This document shows positions 1 to 7,121 of a stretch of 13,749 nucleotides of DNA, piece after piece. The notes beneath the pieces were generated by a model. It saw only the letters and a program-made list of their open reading frames with translations. It made no database searches and was not told the origin of the DNA. The stretch is from Herminiimonas sp. (GTDB lineage: Bacteria > Pseudomonadota > Gammaproteobacteria > Burkholderiales > Burkholderiaceae), in assembly GCA_014377155.1 (NCBI GenBank), contig JACMQD010000502.1, forward strand, positions 1 to 13,749, written 5' to 3'. The translations under genes were made by a program, and so were the position numbers. Within the stretch, counting starts at the first letter, position 1. Every line of letters begins with the position of its first letter.

Positions 1-26
1 AGGATATCGATATCGTGGTTGTTCAT
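1..26 (-). CDS. Possible 5' end of a leftward gene (first 8-9 codons only)
   Basis: On the minus strand an ATG at 26 opens a frame that runs off the left edge and reads MNNHDIDIL; the last Leu is certain although only two bases of its codon are present. An AAGG motif at 33-36 lies 6 bases upstream, which is a usable ribosome binding site. The start resembles many LysR-type regulators (an acidic Asp-Ile-Asp-Leu/Ile-Leu N-terminus), and a regulator divergent from an oxidoreductase is a common arrangement, but nine residues cannot prove a family. A competing reading is the plus-strand frame from base 1 to a TAA at 64-66, which ends in a hydrophobic stretch (WLFIVCLAMCAQIALA) and could be the tail of a membrane protein. 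I cannot decide between the two from the visible bases. Confidence 0.33.
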
Positions 27-367
27 TGTTTGCCTTGCGATGTGCGCGCAGATCGCGCTTGCGTAATGCAGCATGAAGGTTAAAGGAATGCCGACGATCA
101 CCGATGCGATGCAATGGCGATCCAGTTCGACATACGTCCGATTTCCACAAGGCACTGGACCTTCGACGGGTTTTTCGATGCAACTGGCCTGGTAATCTTG
201 ACGCCAGTAAGATGCTGCACTGCGCCTGACGCTCTGATTTTGATATTGATCAGAGTCAGGTCAGTCAATGAATTACTCGGCAGTCGATTAAAAGGATTCG
301 ACCCTCCGAGCAAACCATCGAATGCCAGCGTATGATCTTTAATCAATTTTCCCTAAGGAGTCATCGC
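27..367. other. Intergenic/regulatory region upstream of the MDR oxidoreductase
   Basis: No convincing gene is seen in these 341 bases. Two short open frames cover 98-346 on opposite strands, but neither has a recognisable protein or a good ribosome binding site. The region holds two dyads: a weak one with ACTGGC at 183-188 and GCCAGT at 203-208, and the strong one at 225-260 listed separately. A TATGAT hexamer at 331-336 could be a -10 element for the downstream gene, with transcription starting about 25 bases before the ATG at 368, but I found no good -35 at 16-18 bases. Confidence 0.5.
225..260. promoter_or_regulatory. Imperfect palindrome, candidate operator or hairpin
   Basis: The left arm is CCTGAC (225-230) plus TCTGAT (233-238), interrupted by an extra GC at 231-232. 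The right arm is ATCAGA (249-254) plus GTCAGG (255-260). Apart from the 2-base bulge the arms are perfectly complementary over 12 base pairs around a 10-base AT-rich loop. No T-run follows on either side, so it does not look like an intrinsic terminator. Its place between a possible divergent regulator and the oxidoreductase gene makes an operator the more likely reading, though this is inference. Confidence 0.4.
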
Positions 368-1534
368 ATGACAAACAATCGCCCACTTACCGGCCTTCAG
401 CTTCGCTCTCTGGTAAAACAAAGCGGTGAGCTCGAACTCTCGCTTGCGAGCATGGACATTCCTGAACCGGAGAGCGATCAGGTAATCGTTCGCATCGAAG
501 CGGCACCGATCAATCCATCGGATATCGGTTTGCTTTTCGGCGCTGCCGACATGGACAGCGCGACGGCGTCCGGCACGCCCTCCCATCCTGTCGTGACGGC
601 CCGCATCGCTGAATCCGCAATGAAAAGCATGGCCGCCAGGATCGGCGAATCCATGCCGGTCGGTAACGAGGGCGCCGGCGTGGTTATTCGTACCGGCACT
701 TCCGCAGCGGCCCAGGCGCTCATGGGCAAGCGCGTGGCGATCCTTGGCGGCGCGATGTATGCACAATATCGCTGCATCGGGGCGGATCAATGTCTGTTGC
801 TTCCGGACGATGCGACGTCGGCCGACGGTGCCTCCTGTTTCGTCAATCCGCTGACGGCGCTAGGTATGGTGGAAACCATGCGCCGCGAAGGGCACAAGGC
901 GCTGGTTCATACTGCGGCAGCCTCCAACCTTGGCCAGATTCTCAATCGCATTTGTCTTAAAGACGGCATCGACCTGGTTAACATCGTTCGCAAGCAGGAG
1001 CAGGAAGACCAGCTGCGCGCAATGGGCGCGGTCTATGTCTGCAATGCGACCGCGCCGACATTTCTCGATGACCTTACGCGCGCGCTGGTTGCTACCGGTG
1101 CCACGATCGCCTTCGACGCGACAGGCGGCGGCAAGCTGGCCGGACAGATCCTGGGATGCATGGAAGCAGCCCTGAACCAGTCGGCGAAAGAATACAGCCG
1201 GTATGGCTCGACGACCCATAAGCAAGTCTATATTTACGGTGGGCTCGATACCGGGCCGACAGAATTCAACCGAAATTTCGGTATGACTTGGGGCATGGGT
1301 GGTTGGCTGCTATTCCCGTTCCTGCAAAAAATCGGTGCAGCGTCGGTACAGTCGCTCAAAGACAGAGTCGCCAGCGAATTGAAGACAACTTTTAAAAGCA
1401 GCTACTCGGAAGAAGTCTCCCTCGCACAGGCCTTGCAACTGGAAGTGATCGCGAACTACGGCAAGCGTGCTACCGGTCAAAAATATCTGATCAATCCCGC
1501 CAAAGACATCGCGCAGGACACAGCTGCCGACTAA
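368..1534 (+). CDS. Zinc-free MDR-superfamily oxidoreductase (quinone oxidoreductase/enoyl reductase-like)
   Basis: This 388-residue protein belongs to the medium-chain dehydrogenase/reductase superfamily, which uses NAD(P)H to reduce carbonyls, quinones or activated double bonds. A GroES-like N-terminal domain spans about residues 25-150, with the typical INPSD at 48-52 and NEGAGVV at 100-106. A Rossmann domain follows at about 165-320; its nucleotide loop is the variant HTAAASNLGQ (181-190) rather than the usual HGAAGGVG, and FDATGGG (249-255) follows. I do not see the Cys/His cluster of zinc alcohol dehydrogenases, so it is probably zinc-free. ATG 368 is chosen because AAGGAG (355-360) lies 7 bases upstream; an in-frame ATG at 332 has no such site. 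It stands alone, and a hairpin follows its stop. The substrate cannot be told from the sequence. Confidence 0.85.
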   Translation: MTNNRPLTGLQLRSLVKQSGELELSLASMDIPEPESDQVIVRIEAAPINPSDIGLLFGAADMDSATASGTPSHPVVTARIAESAMKSMAARIGESMPVGNEGAGVVIRTGTSAAAQALMGKRVAILGGAMYAQYRCIGADQCLLLPDDATSADGASCFVNPLTALGMVETMRREGHKALVHTAAASNLGQILNRICLKDGIDLVNIVRKQEQEDQLRAMGAVYVCNATAPTFLDDLTRALVATGATIAFDATGGGKLAGQILGCMEAALNQSAKEYSRYGSTTHKQVYIYGGLDTGPTEFNRNFGMTWGMGGWLLFPFLQKIGAASVQSLKDRVASELKTTFKSSYSEEVSLAQALQLEVIANYGKRATGQKYLINPAKDIAQDTAAD

Positions 1535-1561
1535 TTTCGTGAACGAACAGTGCTGACGAGG

Positions 1562-1591
1562 CTATGTCGGGCGATCAATCGTCTGACATAG
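1562..1591. terminator. Strong hairpin between convergent genes, possible bidirectional terminator
   Basis: CTATGTC (1562-1568) pairs perfectly with GACATAG (1585-1591). The pairing continues inward through GGGCGA against TCGTCT, with two G-U wobbles, giving a 13-base-pair stem closed by a TCAA loop. It lies 27 bases after the stop of the oxidoreductase and 89 bases beyond the stop of the leftward GGDEF-EAL gene. No adjacent T-run is present on either strand, so it is not a textbook intrinsic terminator. It could still stop transcription or protect 3' ends in both directions. Confidence 0.42.
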
Positions 1592-1680
1592 TTACAACGA
1601 CTGGTGCTCGTTTTCACAACTTGGTCGTCGCACGTAAATTTTTTCCCCTAATGTCATTACAAAGTTCGACGGTCGGGTCA

Positions 1681-4600
1681 TCACACATGCAGGCTGGGCA
1701 GCCGCGCGCGTCTGGCAAATTTTTCAAATTCTTTGACGGGCAAAGGCCGGCTGAAAAAATCTCCCTGGAAAGCGCGACAACCGGAACTTGCCAGGAAGTT
1801 CCACTGTTCCTGCGTTTCGACACCCTCTGCCATGACCGACAGGCCCAGGCTCTGGGCCAGTGTCACGATCGACTGCGATATGGCAGCGGCGTTGGCATCG
1901 GAAAGTACATCGCACACGAAAGTGCGATCGATCTTGAGCTGGTCCAGAGGCAATGTCTTGAGATAAGAAAACGCTGAATAACCGGTACCAAAATCGTGCA
2001 GAGAAAAACAGATACCTTTGACCTTCAGGGTCTTCATTTTTTTTATTATGTCGGCGATATTATCAACCAGCAAACTTTCGGTCAGTTCAAGATGCAGACG
2101 GGTCGGATCGGCGCCGGTTTCATTAATCACTGCCAGCACCGTCTCTACAAAATCGGCTTCCCGGAACTGGCGGGCGCTGACGTTTACCGCAATTGTCATG
2201 TGCGCCATATCGGCCTGACCCGACCACATGGCTAACTGCATGCAGGCAGTGCGCAGTACCCATAGCCCAAGCGGCAAGATCAGCCCGGTTTCCTCCGCTA
2301 GAGGGATGAACGCATCCGGTCGCAGCAGACCGCGTTGTGGATGCAGCCAGCGCACCAGCACTTCGGCCCCCGTTATTCTGCATGCACCGGTGACTTGCGC
2401 CTGATAGTCCAGTGTGAACTGGCTGTCCTGAATGGCCCGGCGCAGGTCCGCTTCCAGCGCGGCGCGTTCCATAACGTCTGTTTGCATCGACGGATCAAAA
2501 AAGCGCAGCGTATTGCGGCCGTTCTCCTTAGCTCGGTACATGGCAAGATCGGCTTGCTTGAACAAGTCGTCAATCGCTGTTTCTTGACCGCAAAACAAGG
2601 TCGCGCCGATGCTGGCGGTGCTTCGATGATCGATGGCGCCGAACTGGTAGGTCTTGCTAAGCGAGACGAGAATTTTGGTGGCGACGGCCTCGGTTTCGGC
2701 AGCGGCTTCTTGCGGGTTCTCATCGAGGCTCTCCAGAACGATGACGAACTCGTCGCCACCGAACCGTGCCACGGTATCACCCTCGCGCACGCAGGTAGTG
2801 AGACGGCGTGCGACCTGCTGCAGCAGAAGATCGCCTTTGTCGTGTCCGAGCGTATCGTTTAACGTCTTGAAATTATCGAGATCGATAAACAGCAACGCGC
2901 CAACCTTGCGATTGCGCTGGCCGCTGGTCATGGCCTGCCGCAGGCGATCGAGCAGGAGAGTACGGTTCGGCAAACCGGTAAGCGCGTCGAAAAACGCCAG
3001 TTCCTCGATCCTGCTGGCAGCTTTTTTACGGTCGGTTATGTCGTGATGCGTACCGATGTAATGGGTGATCATGCCGTCGCGTCCCTTTACTGCCGAGATC
3101 GTCATCAATATCGGATACACCTCGCCATTCTTGCGGCGGTTCCAGATTTCCCCTTGCCAAGTGCCATCGCGATTGATGCAGTCCCACATTTGCCGGAAAA
3201 AAGCAGCGTCGTGGTAACCGGACTTGAGCATGCGCGGTGTCTGCCCTGTGGCGTCGGCAGCCGAATAGCCAGTACATTCGGTAAATGCCGTGTTGACCCG
3301 CAAAATCACACCCTTGGCATCGGTAACTATGGTTCCTTCACGGGATTCGAAGGCGACCGCGGCGATGCGAAGTTCGGCTTCTGCCTGCTTGCGCTCGCTG
3401 ATATCGCGCCCGCTAGTGCGAAAACCTGTAAAAGTGCCCTTGTCATCGCGAATCGGCACCCATGACATGGAGATCCAGAAAACCGAGCCATCCTTTCGAA
3501 CGCTGCGAAATTCGAGGTCATCTCCACGCATTCCCTTTAAACCTTTTTGCAATTCCGGCATGACGCGCGCCGCGTCTTCGGGATGGACAAGCTGGCTGGC
3601 GAGGTCGGGCATCGCCATGCATTCCGCCACGGTATAGCCGGTGTATTCCGTGACCGACGAATTGATCCAGCGCGGACTACCGTCGATACCCCACCAGACT
3701 TCCAGATTCACGGTGCAATCGGCAATCGCCCGGAATTTTTCTTCACTGGCTACCAGCTCGCTTGTCATGCCGGCCGCCAGGCGCGTGGCGCGACTGCGTC
3801 CGGTGACAGCCAACCATGCGAGCAACGTCAGGAGCAGGCTCAGTCCGATACCGGTGCTCGCAATCAGCGATTCCGCGCTGCGACCGAATCGGCTTTTGAA
3901 GTCTTCCGTCGCCGTCATGTTCAGCAGCCACGGATGGCCGGCAACCATCAGGTATTCATTCGATGACAGGATGGCCGGCGCAGGCGCGTCGCCGGCGGTC
4001 GCTATCGGATACAGGCGCGCCGCAGCACTGGCTTCGACGCCGTCGAAAATGCTCAGATCAACGCCTTTCGGCTGCTCGCCGTGGAGACTCGCCATCAGGT
4101 CGTTCATCCGGAACGACGCATAGACCCAACCGGACAGCCGCTCGCGGCGCTCGGCGACGTCGCGCGGCAATGGTCCCTTGCGAAAGATCGGCATGTAAAG
4201 GATGAAACCGGGCTGCGGATCGCCCTCCACATCGACTGCCAGCCATACCTTGCCAGTAATGCCGACCGTACCCGAGTCACGCGCTATGATCATTGCGCGC
4301 CGCCGTTGCGGTTCGGCCCAGGGATCGAAGCCCAGCTGCGTTCGGTTGCGGCCACTAAACGGTTCTCGCTGGACGATCGGTGCGTAATTGTCGCGTGTTC
4401 CCTCAGGCACAACGGCGTAGTTTTTGAAGCCAAGGGCCTTCATGGCCGCAACATGCGTATCTTTCTGGGTGCCAGGCATCCATTCATTGATGCCGATGGC
4501 CTGGATGCCGGAAAACCCGGCCTCCAGCCGAATTGCGCTTACAAAGTTCTGAAACCGAATACGATTGTCCGTGTCGGCAGTATTGACCATGGCCTGTACA

Positions 4601-4791
4601 CCGCGTAGTAGTTGCACGCTGGCTTCCATACGCTGATCGACGCGGCTCACCGCCTCGCGCAGGGCAAAATCGAACTGAACCTGCAGCTGCTCGCGCGCGA
4701 CCTGTCGTTCGTGATCCCATGCGATCCACGTCACGCTCAATGCCACGATCAGGACACAGGCCGGCAACAAGACAAGAAGTGCCCGCCTCAT
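1681..4791 (-). CDS. Membrane-bound CHASE-PAS-PAS-GGDEF-EAL cyclic-di-GMP enzyme
   Basis: This 1036-residue inner-membrane sensor makes and/or degrades cyclic-di-GMP. A membrane segment (about 5-25) is followed by a periplasmic CHASE domain (about 70-290; EPFSGRNRTQLGFDPW at 143-158 and RDSGTVGITGKVWL at 171-184 are characteristic), a second membrane segment (about 308-330), PAS domains at about 350-467 and 475-590, GGDEF at about 595-765 and EAL at about 785-1020. The cyclase site is intact (GGDEF, 678-682), with an inhibitory-site RxxD at 669-672. In the EAL domain most catalytic residues are present: E810 (as EVL), N870, E902, E905, K953, D955, E989 and Q1009. The DDFGTG loop, however, reads HDFGTG, with His at 932 where a metal-ligand Asp is expected, so phosphodiesterase activity is uncertain. 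The start ATG overlaps the stop of the upstream binding-protein gene (ATGA) and has no ribosome site of its own, implying translational coupling. Confidence 0.95.
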   Translation of the reverse strand: MRRALLVLLPACVLIVALSVTWIAWDHERQVAREQLQVQFDFALREAVSRVDQRMEASVQLLRGVQAMVNTADTDNRIRFQNFVSAIRLEAGFSGIQAIGINEWMPGTQKDTHVAAMKALGFKNYAVVPEGTRDNYAPIVQREPFSGRNRTQLGFDPWAEPQRRRAMIIARDSGTVGITGKVWLAVDVEGDPQPGFILYMPIFRKGPLPRDVAERRERLSGWVYASFRMNDLMASLHGEQPKGVDLSIFDGVEASAAARLYPIATAGDAPAPAILSSNEYLMVAGHPWLLNMTATEDFKSRFGRSAESLIASTGIGLSLLLTLLAWLAVTGRSRATRLAAGMTSELVASEEKFRAIADCTVNLEVWWGIDGSPRWINSSVTEYTGYTVAECMAMPDLASQLVHPEDAARVMPELQKGLKGMRGDDLEFRSVRKDGSVFWISMSWVPIRDDKGTFTGFRTSGRDISERKQAEAELRIAAVAFESREGTIVTDAKGVILRVNTAFTECTGYSAADATGQTPRMLKSGYHDAAFFRQMWDCINRDGTWQGEIWNRRKNGEVYPILMTISAVKGRDGMITHYIGTHHDITDRKKAASRIEELAFFDALTGLPNRTLLLDRLRQAMTSGQRNRKVGALLFIDLDNFKTLNDTLGHDKGDLLLQQVARRLTTCVREGDTVARFGGDEFVIVLESLDENPQEAAAETEAVATKILVSLSKTYQFGAIDHRSTASIGATLFCGQETAIDDLFKQADLAMYRAKENGRNTLRFFDPSMQTDVMERAALEADLRRAIQDSQFTLDYQAQVTGACRITGAEVLVRWLHPQRGLLRPDAFIPLAEETGLILPLGLWVLRTACMQLAMWSGQADMAHMTIAVNVSARQFREADFVETVLAVINETGADPTRLHLELTESLLVDNIADIIKKMKTLKVKGICFSLHDFGTGYSAFSYLKTLPLDQLKIDRTFVCDVLSDANAAAISQSIVTLAQSLGLSVMAEGVETQEQWNFLASSGCRAFQGDFFSRPLPVKEFEKFARRARLPSLHV

Positions 4792-5582
4792 GGGACAGCC
4801 ATGAAGTCGACCATTGCTGTAGCGTCGGCTGCTGAAAAATATTTTTCAAAAATGCGCCGCACTGTTCCGTCCGCGCGCATTTCTTTGACAAGTGCACGCC
4901 ACTTTTCCTGCTCGGCTGGCGGCAATGCTTTTTTCGACATGATCAGGCCATGGGGTACCGCTGTATCGTTGAACTCGATGATCGTGGTGAGATCGCGAAT
5001 TTCCTTCTGTTGCAATGTTGGATAGTCGAATGGTTCTGTGATGATTGCCTGGATGTGATTACGGATGAGGGCTTCGTACAGCGGCGCAGGACCGCTCGCC
5101 ATGCTGGTACGATTGGCCGCCGTTAAGGTGGCGACAAATGTATTCGCCGAGGGGCTATAACGAAAACTGCGGATAAGACCGAGTTGGAGACGTTCGTTCT
5201 GCAGAAACCCCGGTAGATCGCGTACGCCGGCATCTTTGCGAACTAACAAAGCGTATTTATTGCTGAAATACCATGCGAATGCGGCATAGTGCTCACGTTG
5301 GGGATTAGTAATGCCAGAAAGGCTGAAATCGAGTGACCCCGATTCGATCAATTGCCAGATGCGGGAACGTGTCATGACATTCACGTTGACCTTGCAGCCG
5401 CTACGGCGGATCAATTCTTCGGCAAAATCCTTGTCGATGCCGATGTCCGAATTTTCCGAATAAAGCAGACCGTGTTCATGCAAGGCCATTGTAAAAATGC
5501 GCCCGCAGTCAGGACCGGCTGCCATGGCCGAGCCGATACAGCGAAAAATTACGAAAAAGACACAAACCCATATTCGCATCAT
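4788..5582 (-). CDS. Periplasmic family-3 solute-binding protein, probable sensory partner
   Basis: This is a 264-residue exported protein of the bacterial extracellular solute-binding family 3, the amino-acid-binding type of ABC transporters. A signal peptide covers about residues 1-21, with likely cleavage after SAMA. The mature part shows the family's order: DIGIDKDFAEELIRRSG at 46-62, RSRIWQLIESGSLDFSLSG at 72-90, then ALLVRKDAGVRDLPGF at 111-126, and a C-terminal helix ending in FEKYF (245-249). ATG 5582 is chosen because AAGGGG (5590-5595) lies 7 bases upstream and the signal peptide begins there; the ATG at 5615 would add a basic extension. No permease or ATPase gene is nearby. Its stop overlaps the start of the CHASE-GGDEF-EAL gene, so a role as ligand receptor for that enzyme is more likely than transport. 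The ligand is unknown. Confidence 0.9.
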   Translation of the reverse strand: MMRIWVCVFFVIFRCIGSAMAAGPDCGRIFTMALHEHGLLYSENSDIGIDKDFAEELIRRSGCKVNVNVMTRSRIWQLIESGSLDFSLSGITNPQREHYAAFAWYFSNKYALLVRKDAGVRDLPGFLQNERLQLGLIRSFRYSPSANTFVATLTAANRTSMASGPAPLYEALIRNHIQAIITEPFDYPTLQQKEIRDLTTIIEFNDTAVPHGLIMSKKALPPAEQEKWRALVKEMRADGTVRRIFEKYFSAADATAMVDFMAVP

Positions 5583-5825
5583 GGATTTTCCCCTTGGTCG
5601 CCAGGCTAACGCCATGTAATTGATACAAATTATTTGGAGAAAGTATAACGTCTGCGGAGGTCAAGCGCCGCTTTAAACACAGATACTTTACAGCATTGCT
5701 TTAGTAGCTACATTATTATCGCCTCTTGCAAGAATTGCATGGGTTCGTGCGAAAATTCTGAAGCGCTACTGACTGCTAGCACTGCCTGTATCATGCTTAA
5801 AAAATTACATTTGGAGGCATGCTGC
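5583..5825. promoter_or_regulatory. Divergent promoter region between the sensor operon and the acyl-CoA dehydrogenase
   Basis: This AT-richer 243-base gap separates two divergent start codons and must hold promoters for both. For the rightward gene, TTTACA (5687-5692) and CATTAT (5711-5716), spaced 18 bases, form a weak sigma-70-like match. For the leftward operon, TTGACC and TATACT are visible on the minus strand (5659-5664 and 5642-5647) but only 11 bases apart, which is too short for sigma-70. An in-frame ATG at 5739 upstream of the dehydrogenase was not used as its start. Confidence 0.4.
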
Positions 5826-6974
5826 ATGACGATCGATTTCACACCATCCTGGATGGACGACGATCTTGCCATGGTGCGCGCCACGGCCATTCGGTTCATC
5901 GAAACAGAAATGGTCCCCGGCGACCACTCAGCACGCGAGCGTGGCCATGTAGGCCATGAACTCTGGCGCAAGGCTGGCGCGCTAGGCCTGCTTTGTGCGG
6001 ATATTCCCGAAGAATATGGCGGCGGCGGCGGTGATTTCCGGCATGAAGCGGTTTTTTATGAAGAAATGGCGCGCCGCAGCCTTTCAGGCATGAATGCCTC
6101 CGTACATGCCATCGTCGCGCATTATTTGCTCAATCACGGTACGCAAGCGCAAAAGCAGCGATACCTGCCGCGCATGGCAACCGGCCAACTGGTCGGCGCG
6201 ATCGCCATGACAGAGCCCGACGCCGGCTCGGATCTGCAAGCCATTCGCACCCGTGCAGAAAAGCAGGGCGACGGCTACGTGATCAATGGCGCAAAGACGT
6301 TTATCTCGAACGGCTATCTCGCCGGCCTGGTTCTGGTGGTGGTTAAGACCGATCCCGGCCAGCGGGCAAAAGGGATCTCGATCCTGCTCGTCGAAACCGA
6401 AAACAAGCCCGGCTATCGCGTGGGGCGGTTGCTCGACAAGATCGGTCTCAAGGCACAGGATACGGCAGAGCTGTTTTTCGACGATGTACGTGTGGGTGCG
6501 GATGCGCTGCTCGGTGGCGACGAAGGGCAGGGTTTCTATCAGTTGATGAGTGACCTGACCTATGAGCGCACCATCATCGGCGTGACTGCGGTGGCCGCAA
6601 TGGAAGGTGCCTATGAAGCCACGCTCACCTACACGCGCGAGCGGCAAGCGTTCGGCCAGGCCATCGCTGACTTTCAAAACACCCGATTCAAGCTGGCCGA
6701 AATCGCAACCAGCGTCAAGGTTGCGCGGGTGTTCGCCGACCGCTGTGTCGAGGATCTGCTGGCCGGCAAACTAGATACGGCCGGCGCTTCGATGCTCAAG
6801 TACTGGGCCAGTGACTTGCAGAACAAGATCGTCGACGAATGTCTCCAGTTGTTCGGTGGCTACGGCTACATGACGGAGTATATGATCGGCCGGATGTATG
6901 TCGATGCGCGCATTCAGCGGATCTATGGCGGCACCAACGAAATTATGAAAGAGGTGATTTCTCGGGCTTTGTAA
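5826..6974 (+). CDS. Acyl-CoA dehydrogenase, long-chain (LCAD/IVD) catalytic-base type
   Basis: This 382-residue flavoenzyme carries out alpha,beta-dehydrogenation of acyl-CoA, the first step of fatty-acid or branched-acid beta-oxidation, passing electrons to ETF. The N-terminal helical domain covers about 1-120. The FAD/substrate beta domain has MTEPDAGSD (128-136) and NGAKTFISNG (154-163). The C-terminal helical domain has RQAFG (273-277) and FGGYGY (343-348). The usual catalytic Glu of medium- and short-chain enzymes (YEGT) is Gly here (IYGGTNEIMKE, 366-376). As in LCAD and isovaleryl-CoA dehydrogenase, Glu247 in TYER is therefore the likely base. ATG 5826 is chosen because GGAGG (5813-5817) lies 8 bases upstream and family members begin just before this point. 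It appears monocistronic. The acyl chain preference cannot be read from sequence alone. Confidence 0.95.
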   Translation: MTIDFTPSWMDDDLAMVRATAIRFIETEMVPGDHSARERGHVGHELWRKAGALGLLCADIPEEYGGGGGDFRHEAVFYEEMARRSLSGMNASVHAIVAHYLLNHGTQAQKQRYLPRMATGQLVGAIAMTEPDAGSDLQAIRTRAEKQGDGYVINGAKTFISNGYLAGLVLVVVKTDPGQRAKGISILLVETENKPGYRVGRLLDKIGLKAQDTAELFFDDVRVGADALLGGDEGQGFYQLMSDLTYERTIIGVTAVAAMEGAYEATLTYTRERQAFGQAIADFQNTRFKLAEIATSVKVARVFADRCVEDLLAGKLDTAGASMLKYWASDLQNKIVDECLQLFGGYGYMTEYMIGRMYVDARIQRIYGGTNEIMKEVISRAL

Positions 6975-7121
6975 TACGGACAAAAACTGCAAACAATGCC
7001 GTAGTAGTCCGAATGCAGACAATACCGGTCTTGCGCCGCGCCACAGAACGACATACCAGATCATGTTTGAATACTAGAAACTGTGCTACCTTACTCAGGC
7101 ATTTTACCCAGGATGAGAGAT

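Noticed and set aside
1564..1977. Rightward open frame of 137 residues at the end of the EAL gene
   Set aside because: It overlaps the conserved C-terminal EAL motifs on the other strand and has no ribosome site or recognisable protein.
4081..4608. Rightward open frame of 175 residues opposite the CHASE domain
   Set aside because: The opposite strand encodes the conserved CHASE domain, and this frame shows no family motif.
5642..5664. TTGACC and TATACT on the minus strand as a promoter for the binding-protein operon
   Set aside because: The hexamers look good individually but the spacer is only 11 bases, too short for a sigma-70 promoter.
5739..5825. Upstream in-frame ATG extending the acyl-CoA dehydrogenase by 29 residues
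   Set aside because: The added residues do not fit the family N-terminus, and GGAGG lies at proper spacing before ATG 5826.
6084..6677. A 197-residue open frame antisense to the acyl-CoA dehydrogenase
   Set aside because: The sense strand carries the conserved flavin and catalytic motifs over the whole stretch; the antisense translation has none.
6975..7011. Short dyads (TACGG/CCGTA and CGGAC/GTCCG) after the acyl-CoA dehydrogenase as a terminator
   Set aside because: The arms are only 5 bases, the loops are long and there is no T-run.
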